From Magnetococcales bacterium (GTDB lineage Bacteria > Pseudomonadota > Magnetococcia > Magnetococcales > Magnetaquicoccaceae), in contig JADGCE010000159.1 of the NCBI GenBank assembly GCA_015229095.1, positions 1 through 5,259 on the forward strand: a stretch of DNA of 5,259 nt, read 5' to 3'. Shown here piece after piece: positions 1-5,259 of the stretch. A program made the position numbers and the translations under genes. Under the pieces are notes generated by a model, which ran no database searches, was not told the origin of the DNA, and saw only the letters and a list, made by a program, of their open reading frames with translations. Each line of letters starts with the position of its first letter. The first letter of the stretch is position 1.

Positions 1-180
1 ATGATCCAGGCCGGATCGCCGGGCCTGTTGCCGGAGGGAGAGGAGGGCGCGGAGGCGGAGGAGGATGGAGAGGGGTGGCAAGACCCCACGACCGCTCCGG
101 AGAGTCAGATTCGCGCCTTGCAAAGGCAACGGCAGCGGCAGTCGTTGCGCAGCCGCCGGGCCGCACAAAGAAAACGGTAG
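1..180 (+). CDS. C-terminal end of an upstream gene (or a 59-residue protein), unknown function
   Basis: The frame is open from the first base and stops at TAG 178-180. Base 1 happens to begin an ATG. No upstream sequence is visible, so I cannot tell whether this is the true start of a 59-residue protein or an internal Met of a longer gene. Third codon positions are mostly G or C, as in the genes downstream, which supports real coding. About residues 12-24 are Glu/Gly-rich and acidic. From about residue 37 the chain is Gln/Arg-rich and strongly basic to the end (pattern RQRQRQ, ending QRKR). It looks like a disordered charged tail, possibly binding nucleic acid or a partner. I do not recognise the family. 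It lies 48 bases before the preferred start of the next gene, on the same strand, so the two may be co-transcribed. Confidence 0.5.
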   Translation: MIQAGSPGLLPEGEEGAEAEEDGEGWQDPTTAPESQIRALQRQRQRQSLRSRRAAQRKR

Positions 181-212
181 GGGTCGCCGCCCCTGTCACC
201 GTCAGCCTGTAT

Positions 213-220
213 AGAGGGAG
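213..220 (+). promoter_or_regulatory. Ribosome binding site deciding the start of the cyclic-nucleotide-binding gene
   Basis: AGAGGGAG at 213-220 is a good purine-rich Shine-Dalgarno sequence. It sits 8 bases before GTG 229. It overlaps the alternative GTG at 220, so it could not serve that start. This favours initiation at 229. Confidence 0.55.
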
Positions 221-228
221 TGGCCGTC

Positions 229-663
229 GTGGAACAGTTGATCACCGCCGAGGAGTTGATCGAATTTTTGGGCAGCGTGGAGGGGTTGAAAGAGATCCCG
301 GTGGAGGATCTGGATGCCTTTGTGCTCCCCCTCATCAGCATCGCCACCTATGAGCCGGGCCAAATGGTTATCCGTTGCGGGGAGAGAGGCACGCATCTGC
401 ATATTCTCTACGAGGGGCGGATTCGCGCCGATGTGGAGACGCCGGATGGCAAAATGAACCGTTTTGTCATGGAAAAGGGGGCGGTGGTGGGTGAAATGGC
501 CCTGGTCTCCAACCGTCCGGCCCGGGCCGATGTGGTGGCGGAAACCGCCTCCATCCTGTTGTCGCTGGATATCGAAACCTGTCAATCCCTGATGGTCAAT
601 CTGTGGCCGGTGACCCGTGCCTTTGCCGGTCTTGTCGGTCGGCGGTTGGCCAATCGGGCCTGA
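229..663 (+). CDS. Stand-alone cyclic nucleotide-binding domain protein (CRP/PKA regulatory fold, no DNA-binding domain)
   Basis: This is a 144-residue, probably cytosolic protein that is essentially one cNMP-binding domain. Residues 4-35 form the N-terminal helical part. Residues 41-44 (YEPG) start the beta-roll, followed by the G-x-x-G-T turn at 51-55 and ILYEGRI at 59-65. The phosphate-binding cassette is at about 88-104, with G88-E89 and the sequence GEMALVSNRPARADVV. R99 lies ten residues after E89, the spacing of E72 and R82 in E. coli CRP, so cAMP or cGMP binding is plausible. The cassette is followed by a C-terminal helix at about 115-142. There is no helix-turn-helix, kinase, channel or other output domain, so it is unlikely to be a transcription factor by itself. 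The in-frame GTG at 220 would add three residues but has no properly spaced ribosome site. The protein probably acts by binding a partner, possibly the product of a neighbouring gene. The fold is secure; the ligand and target are unknown. Confidence 0.88.
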   Translation: MEQLITAEELIEFLGSVEGLKEIPVEDLDAFVLPLISIATYEPGQMVIRCGERGTHLHILYEGRIRADVETPDGKMNRFVMEKGAVVGEMALVSNRPARADVVAETASILLSLDIETCQSLMVNLWPVTRAFAGLVGRRLANRA

Positions 664-755
664 TGGCAGGGATGGTTTTTTTATCTTACCGACGATAATT
701 TTTAGCACGAACTTTGCATGGTGTGCTGGGTGGTTCGGCTGTTGGGACCATTCCG

Positions 756-809
756 GGTGTCTGTCGCCCCCTTTTACCCTGATTTTGGATGGAAAGGGTG
801 ACAGGCACC
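756..809. repeat. Long imperfect inverted repeat (REP/MITE-like palindrome) in the intergenic gap
   Basis: GGTGTCTGTC at 756-765 pairs with GACAGGCACC at 800-809. The pairing continues inward as 766-769 with 796-799 and, after a 2-base bulge (770-771), as 772-775 with 792-795. In total there are about 18 pairs, three of them G-U, around a 16-base loop (776-791). The motif GACAGGCACC with flanking purines resembles short palindromes I recall near REP-associated tyrosine transposases, but no transposase is present here. It lies 25 bases before the ribosome site of the next gene. It could therefore be a dispersed REP-type element, a terminator-like or attenuating hairpin, or an mRNA leader structure. 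There is no T-tract after either arm in the + direction, which argues against a classical terminator for the upstream gene. Confidence 0.65.
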
Positions 810-833
810 ATCTTCCGTGTCTAAAATTTTGAC

Positions 834-837
834 GGAG
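834..837 (+). promoter_or_regulatory. Ribosome binding site deciding the start of the ZorA-like gene
   Basis: GGAG at 834-837 (within ACGGAGAG) lies six bases before ATG 844. The in-frame GTG at 817 has no purine-rich site upstream and would put nine unlikely residues before the first membrane helix. ATG 844 is therefore the better start. Confidence 0.75.
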
Positions 838-843
838 AGCCCC

Positions 844-3800
844 ATGTTGGATTGGACTCTGCAACTCTTGAATCATCTCTGGGCCCCCTGGATCGCCGTT
901 GCCCTGCTGGCACTGTGGGGAGGGGGACACTGGGTTGCCCTGCAAGGCCAATTTTTTCTCCCCCTGCACCGGCAGCTTCTGGAATTGCGTCGGCGCCTGG
1001 AGACGAGCCCGGAGGATCCTGTTGCCTTCGCCGCCCGCTTTGCCGATCTGGAGGAGTGGGTGGAGAGGCAGCACCCCGCGCTCCCCACCTGGTCAGCCTT
1101 TCGCAACAGCCTCCACTTTTCCGCCTCGCCCGCTCCTTCCCACACAGCTTTGTACGGCAGTCAGCCGCCGAGCCATTTTTTTAACGCCAATGCCCTGATG
1201 AAGGGGCAGGCGGCCTACTATTATTATCATGCCGTTCCCAATGTGCTGCTGGGCGTCGGGGTGCTGCTGACCCTGATCGGCCTGGTGGCGGCCATCCACC
1301 TGACCATTCGGGGCATGGAGAGCAGCGATCTCCACGTCACCCAGATCGCCCTCATGGGGCTGCTCAACGCGGCCTCTGTCAAATTTCTTGCCTCCATCGC
1401 CGGGTTTGCCATCGCCCTGCTCTTTTCCTGGGAGGAAAAACGCCACAAACTCCGGTTGGAACGGGAGACGGTGCAGATCTGCCAGCTTTTGTTGGAACGG
1501 ATCGCCTGGACCGCCGACGAACAGTTGGGGCGCGAACAGTTGCAGGCCAGCCATCTCCAATCCCGGCAGTTGCGGGAGATTGCCGACCGCCTGCAGCAGG
1601 TGATCACCCAGCCCTCTTTTCAACCCCAGGGGGGCGCGGTCGCCGGCGATCCTGCCCACAGCACAGAGGTGGTGGAGCGGTTGGCCAACCGGTTTGAAAA
1701 CAGCCTGGAGCAGCTGCGCGGCAGCATGAACGCCCTGGAGGAGACGATGAAAGCCCGCCCCGCCTCGGCGGTGTCGGAGGATCTTCTTTCGTCGGTAGCC
1801 GTCACCCCGCTGCTGGAGCGGCTTGTTCAACAGTGGGAAGAGGAGCGGAGCGGTCGCTTTGCATCCCAGCATGCCCTGCTGGAGCGTTTGACCGACCAGA
1901 TGGAGCAGGCGGTTGCCGCCCTGCAGAGCAGGGCCGTGGCTCCGGCTGCGCCCACCCCCTGGGATCTGGAGCCCCTGCTGAACCGGGTGCAACAGGATGG
2001 GGAACGCCTCCTGCAGGCCAACGCCGCCGCCATGGAGCAGCTCCTGGAGAGCGTGGGTCGGCAGTGGATCGGCATGCAGGCCGATGCCACCCTGGCCGAG
2101 TTGCATCCCGACGAGCGCACCCATGTGGTGGAACAGTTGGCCGGTCGCATGGAGGGGCTCTTTTCCTCTCTGGGGGATGCCACCCTCTCCCCCTTCCAGC
2201 GTATTGCCAGCCAGTTGGAAAAAACCATGGCCCTGCTGGCCGAACGTCTGCCTCCCCTGGGCCGGTCGCTGGATCTGCAGCCGTTGCTGGAGGCCTTGCA
2301 GGAGGAGGGGGTGCGGACCCGGATGGCCCAGGCGGAACTGGTGGAGGCTGTGCGGGGCGTGGTGGCCCCAACGGGAGCGGGGGAGAGGGTGGCGGTGCGC
2401 ATCGACTCCGAGGAGCGGGTGGCTGACCTGCTGGAACAGATGGGGATGCGGCTGGAGGCCTCCATCGCCGATCTGGGCAGCACCCTGGAGGCTGCTGTCA
2501 CCCGATCCGGCATGGAGCCTGTTCTGCGACTGCTCCATCAGGAGGGGGCGCAGTTGATGCGGGCCAACGAGGTTGCCATGCAGCAGATGCTGGAGTTGAT
2601 CAGCCAACGCTTTACCGCAGCGACCGCCACTGCCACCCTCTCCGAATTGGCTCCGGGGGAGCGGGAGGGGTTGCTGGAACGGGTGGCTCTGCGCATGGAG
2701 CAGGCGGTCGCCACTCTGGGGGAGGTGGGTCTGGCCCCCTTCTTTGAGGGCATCCGCCGGGAGCTGGGTGGTATTCCCGGCCTGGATCGCCCCAACAGCA
2801 ACGAGGAGATGCAACGCGCCTTCGCGCGGATTGCCCAGCAGTTGGAGGGGATCACCGCCGCTTTGGAAAGCAAGGTATGGGCGGCGGACCATCTGCCGGA
2901 CATGTCGCACCTGCTGCGGGCCATTCGCGGCGAAGGGGAGCGGTTGATCAAGGCCAATGAACAGACCCTGGATCGTCTGTTGGAAGAGCTGACCCAGCGG
3001 ACCCCTGCGGCGGTTGGATCGACGGGGGGGCGGGATGCCCTTCTGGAGGAGATTGCCGGACAGATGGCCACCATCAGTCAAACCCTTTTGACCCGGTCGG
3101 CCTGGGCCGAAGCGGGCAGCAGTGCCCCGGCCATCGATGTCGAGGCGCTGGCCAGCCGTATCCAGCGGGAAGGGGAGCGCTTGGTGCAGGCCAACGAGGC
3201 CGCCATGGCCACCCTGTTGAATGAGGTGGCGCGCCGCTTTGCCGGAGTTTCCGCCACCACGGCCCTGGCGGAATTGCGGCCAGCGGAGCGGTCGGAACTC
3301 CTGGATGGGGTGGCCCAGCGGATGGAACGGGCTGTGGCCAGTCTGGGAGAGTTGGGCTTGACGCCCTTTTTCGATGGCATGCGTCATGAGATGGGCCGGT
3401 TGATTCAGGCCAACCAGCAGAGTGTCGCCCAGTTGATGGAGGAGGTCGCCCAGCGCAGCCGGGAAAAAGGTCGGCAGGAGGCTCAGTGGCTGGAGAGTGT
3501 GGCGGTCCAGGTGGGGCATGCCATTACCCGGATGGGGGAGAGTTTTGCGGCGACGCTGCCGGAGAGTGCTGCCCAGTTTGCGGAGGGGATCCGCCATGCC
3601 ATACAGTGCGAGGGAGAACGGTTGCAGGAGAGCCATCAGCGGCTGTTGGGGCAGTTGGAGGCCGTGTTGAGCCAACTTTCGCAACCGGTCGCCACCCCGT
3701 CGCCCGCTCCTATGCCGGCCTCTGAGGTGGTGGCGGTATTGGATGAACAGAGCATTCAGCCTTTGCTGGCGGGTTGGCGTCAGGAGGGAGAGCGGTTGGT

Positions 3801-5154
3801 GATGGCCAGCGAAGCGGCTTTTGAACGGTTGCTGGAGGAGTTGGGGCAGCAGTTTGCCCCGTTGCGGGGCAGCGAGGATGTGGCCCTGCTGGAGCAGCTC
3901 TCCGGGCAGTTGCAGCACTCCATTCAGGTTGTGCGCAGTGCCGAGGCGGTGGAAGCGGAGCAGGCGGAAGAGGTTGCAGGGGATCTGGCCCTGGGCGAGG
4001 CGGCGGGGCAGAGTGCCCTGCGTCCCGTTTTGCGGGAGATGACGCGCCTTTTCTCCCGGCAACGCCGGGAGGAGCAGCGTCTCCTCAAGCAGGTGGTCAG
4101 CGAGGTCAATCGCGCCGTGGCGGCCCTGGATGCCAAAATTGGCCGGGCCACCCCGTTGAATATGCAAACCCTGGTCAACACCGTACACCAGCAGGGGGAG
4201 CGGTTGTTTGCCAGTGTTACCACCCTGTTGCCGACCCTGACCGAAATGACCCAGGTGATTGCCCGTCAGCGCGGCGAGGAGATGCGTTTGTTGGAACGGG
4301 TGGCCACTGAGGTCAACCAGGCGGTGGCCGCTCTGGATGCCAAGATTGGCCGGGCGACGCCGTTGCAACTGCAAACCCTGGTGGGGAGTGTCAACGCCCA
4401 GGGCAGTCGGCTTTGGGAGGGGAGTCAGGAGATTGTCCGGGAGTTGCAAGCGGCTCGCATCCTGTTGCAGTCGGGGGCGGCTGTGGAGAGGGGGGCGGTT
4501 GTTGCGCCGGTTCCGGCGCGGCGGGCATCGCCCTCCGCCCCGGAGGGCACCGCTGCTGCGGTGGCAGAGTCCCAGGCGCAGGGGTTGTCTGGGGGGGTGC
4601 CTGGGGGGTTGTCGGGTGTGCATCGTCTGCTGGCCGAGCTGCCCACCTCTGCGCCCGCCGTTGTGTCGCACCGGGAGGAGCGAGAGGTCGTGCCGGAGGT
4701 TTTGTCGTTGCCTGTGGTGACGGATGCGCCGGAGGGGAGGGGGGCTTTGTTGGAGCTCTATGCATCGGAACCGCAGGGCAAGGGTGTTGCTCCTTCTGCC
4801 ACGGTGGCTTGGTTGCGGGCCAAGGCAGCGGCGCAGGCCGCCCGGTCGGCACCGGCGCCGGTCGACTCCTTTGTCCGCCTGCTCGCCAACAGGGCGCCGA
4901 ATGCACAGGCCTCCGCGACTCCGCGCGCCGCTGCTTCCACGCCTCTGGTGAAGGTTGTCAGACGGCAGGGGGAGGGCGCGGTTCAGAGCATGCGTCACCG
5001 TGCGGATGGCTCTCTGCATCCCTGGGTGCCGGCGTTGGTGCAGGAGTTTGACGCAAAAAAGGGGCGCGCATGGCAACCCTTGACCACCTTTATCGCCCGG
5101 CAGACGGCTGAATTTTTGGAGAGTCAAAAACGCTTTTCACCGTTCAAGTTTTGA
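844..5154 (+). CDS. ZorA-like MotA/TolQ/ExbB-family proton-channel protein with a giant repetitive coiled-coil tail
   Basis: This is a 1436-residue inner-membrane protein. TM1 is at about 13-27. A soluble stretch of about 30-110 follows, then FFNAN (112-116) and the channel core. TM2 is at about 130-152 (VPNVLLGVGVLLTLIGL, with T143), and TM3 at about 168-195, with the pattern LLNAA..KF..S..G...AL (K180, F181, S184, G187) ending in SWEEKR. This arrangement and the VPN...G..LT..GL / KF..S.AG signatures match the ZorA branch of the MotA/TolQ/ExbB stator families as I know them. ZorA with ZorB forms a proton-driven anti-phage motor with a long cytoplasmic tail. Here the tail (about 196-1209) is predicted mostly helical and contains about ten EGERLxxAN-like repeats. 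An Ala/Pro/Gly-rich linker (about 1210-1385) and a 50-residue end rich in Trp, Phe and charge follow. The E. coli ZorA I recall is about 730 residues, so this one is about twice as long. No partner gene is in the window. A true Zorya role is inferred. Another ExbB-like motor subunit, or a structural coiled-coil protein, is the alternative. Confidence 0.75.
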   Translation: MLDWTLQLLNHLWAPWIAVALLALWGGGHWVALQGQFFLPLHRQLLELRRRLETSPEDPVAFAARFADLEEWVERQHPALPTWSAFRNSLHFSASPAPSHTALYGSQPPSHFFNANALMKGQAAYYYYHAVPNVLLGVGVLLTLIGLVAAIHLTIRGMESSDLHVTQIALMGLLNAASVKFLASIAGFAIALLFSWEEKRHKLRLERETVQICQLLLERIAWTADEQLGREQLQASHLQSRQLREIADRLQQVITQPSFQPQGGAVAGDPAHSTEVVERLANRFENSLEQLRGSMNALEETMKARPASAVSEDLLSSVAVTPLLERLVQQWEEERSGRFASQHALLERLTDQMEQAVAALQSRAVAPAAPTPWDLEPLLNRVQQDGERLLQANAAAMEQLLESVGRQWIGMQADATLAELHPDERTHVVEQLAGRMEGLFSSLGDATLSPFQRIASQLEKTMALLAERLPPLGRSLDLQPLLEALQEEGVRTRMAQAELVEAVRGVVAPTGAGERVAVRIDSEERVADLLEQMGMRLEASIADLGSTLEAAVTRSGMEPVLRLLHQEGAQLMRANEVAMQQMLELISQRFTAATATATLSELAPGEREGLLERVALRMEQAVATLGEVGLAPFFEGIRRELGGIPGLDRPNSNEEMQRAFARIAQQLEGITAALESKVWAADHLPDMSHLLRAIRGEGERLIKANEQTLDRLLEELTQRTPAAVGSTGGRDALLEEIAGQMATISQTLLTRSAWAEAGSSAPAIDVEALASRIQREGERLVQANEAAMATLLNEVARRFAGVSATTALAELRPAERSELLDGVAQRMERAVASLGELGLTPFFDGMRHEMGRLIQANQQSVAQLMEEVAQRSREKGRQEAQWLESVAVQVGHAITRMGESFAATLPESAAQFAEGIRHAIQCEGERLQESHQRLLGQLEAVLSQLSQPVATPSPAPMPASEVVAVLDEQSIQPLLAGWRQEGERLVMASEAAFERLLEELGQQFAPLRGSEDVALLEQLSGQLQHSIQVVRSAEAVEAEQAEEVAGDLALGEAAGQSALRPVLREMTRLFSRQRREEQRLLKQVVSEVNRAVAALDAKIGRATPLNMQTLVNTVHQQGERLFASVTTLLPTLTEMTQVIARQRGEEMRLLERVATEVNQAVAALDAKIGRATPLQLQTLVGSVNAQGSRLWEGSQEIVRELQAARILLQSGAAVERGAVVAPVPARRASPSAPEGTAAAVAESQAQGLSGGVPGGLSGVHRLLAELPTSAPAVVSHREEREVVPEVLSLPVVTDAPEGRGALLELYASEPQGKGVAPSATVAWLRAKAAAQAARSAPAPVDSFVRLLANRAPNAQASATPRAAASTPLVKVVRRQGEGAVQSMRHRADGSLHPWVPALVQEFDAKKGRAWQPLTTFIARQTAEFLESQKRFSPFKF
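1960..4470 (+). repeat. About ten degenerate protein repeats (EGERLxxAN type) within the ZorA-like tail
   Basis: The recurring pattern is a hydrophobic start (LEPLL, MEPVL, LQPLL), then about eight residues, (E/Q)-G-E-R-L, A-N-E, A-M, and LLEE...RF. The central Gly (or its equivalent) falls at residues 386, 489, 568, 698, 777, 850, 924, 982, 1118 and 1187. Copies at 489, 850 and 1187 are weak. Spacing ranges from 58 to 136 residues, and the 136-residue step probably hides a decayed copy. The copies at 568 and 777 share a long following block (L-x-E-L-x-P-x-E-R ... LGE.GL.PFF.G.R.E.G) with about 41 of 76 residues identical by eye. The copy at 386 carries a more diverged version of the same block. 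Confidence 0.75.
4057..4470 (+). repeat. Two tandem 69-codon repeats near the end of the helical tail
   Basis: Units 4057-4263 and 4264-4470 (residues 1072-1140 and 1141-1209) are exactly 207 bases apart. About 37 of 69 residues match, and 36 of these fall in the first 50. They share the 14-residue identical core VAALDAKIGRATPL, with both units starting RQRxEE. The last 19 residues have diverged. The similarity also runs slightly upstream (L.EMT before each RQR), so the true unit boundary may be shifted a few codons. Confidence 0.85.
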
Positions 5155-5207
5155 TCCGTGCCGGGGGTGCTGCGCGGAGGATGCCTTTATTGACAATCCA
5201 AACCATT

Positions 5208-5256
5208 GCGGGTCCAGGGGGATCATCCCCCTGGCGGGTCCAGGGCAGAGCCCTGG
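5208..5256. repeat. Double-palindrome intergenic repeat at the right edge
   Basis: Two perfect inverted repeats lie side by side. The first is CCAGGGGGAT (5214-5223), one base, then ATCCCCCTGG (5225-5234). The second is CCAGGGC (5240-5246), three bases, then GCCCTGG (5250-5256). Each follows a copy of the direct repeat GCGGGTCCAGGG (5208-5219 and 5234-5245, offset 26 bases). I recall very similar elements as multi-copy intergenic repeats in GC-rich bacterial genomes. The element starts 53 bases after the stop of the ZorA-like gene. It can form stable hairpins in RNA and could stop transcription or stabilise the 3' end, although no T-tract follows. The element may continue past the window edge. 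Confidence 0.75.
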
Positions 5257-5259
5257 GAA

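Noticed and set aside
220..228. Earlier GTG start for the cNMP-binding gene
   Set aside because: The purine-rich site overlaps this codon and cannot be its ribosome site; GTG 229 has proper spacing.
1..663. The first two frames as one gene broken by a stop at 178-180
   Set aside because: Both are in the same frame, but the basic, Gln/Arg-rich end of the first looks like a natural C-terminus. The second has its own ribosome site and a complete domain.
655..682. Possible intrinsic terminator after the cNMP-binding gene (short CCTG/CAGG stem then seven T at 676-682)
   Set aside because: The stem is only four pairs and is separated from the T-run, so it is too weak to call.
671..699. Possible sigma-70 promoter with GATAAT at 694-699
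   Set aside because: The -10 match is good, but nothing resembling TTGACA lies 16-18 bases upstream, so I do not list it.
817..843. Earlier GTG start for the ZorA-like gene
   Set aside because: There is no ribosome site before it, whereas ATG 844 has GGAG at a six-base distance.
1093..5127. A 1344-codon open frame on the - strand opposite the ZorA-like gene
   Set aside because: Its codons lie in register with the sense codons, so it stays open simply because the sense gene avoids TTA, CTA and TCA codons in GC-rich DNA. The translation is low-complexity (Gln, Gly, His, Arg, Pro) with no recognisable domain.
5155..5259. Start of a ZorB-like or other partner gene after the large gene
   Set aside because: No start with a ribosome site leads into a credible frame, and the stretch is occupied by palindromic repeats.

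Overview
The window is GC-rich, densely coding DNA with GC-biased third codon positions and all genes on the + strand. This suits a GC-rich proteobacterium. The double-palindrome repeat at the right edge resembles dispersed intergenic repeats I remember from magnetotactic and related proteobacteria such as the Magnetococcales. That is recollection only, and the taxonomy is weakly supported.

Layout from left to right: (1) 1-180, the end of an open frame, either the C-terminus of an upstream gene or a 59-residue protein, with an acidic stretch followed by a Gln/Arg-rich basic tail. (2) 229-663, a 144-residue stand-alone cyclic-nucleotide-binding (CRP/PKA-type) domain with no DNA-binding domain. 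(3) 664-843, an intergenic gap holding a strong imperfect inverted repeat (756-809). (4) 844-5154, a 1436-residue membrane protein that fills most of the window. It has three transmembrane segments with a MotA/TolQ/ExbB-like, specifically ZorA-like, channel core. A roughly 1000-residue helical tail follows, built from about ten degenerate copies of an EGERLxxAN-type repeat, then an Ala/Pro/Gly-rich linker and a short ordered-looking C-terminal segment. (5) 5155-5259, non-coding DNA with two adjacent perfect palindromes.

The central gene looks like the stator-type subunit (ZorA) of a Zorya-like anti-phage or related proton-driven motor. Its tail is about twice the length I recall for characterised ZorA proteins. 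No ZorB (MotB/OmpA-like partner), ZorC, ZorD or ZorE lies in the window, and the 3' side is closed by palindromes. It is therefore either split from its partners, uses partners outside the window, or belongs to a different system. The co-directional cyclic-nucleotide sensor just upstream is a candidate regulatory partner, an inference from position alone.
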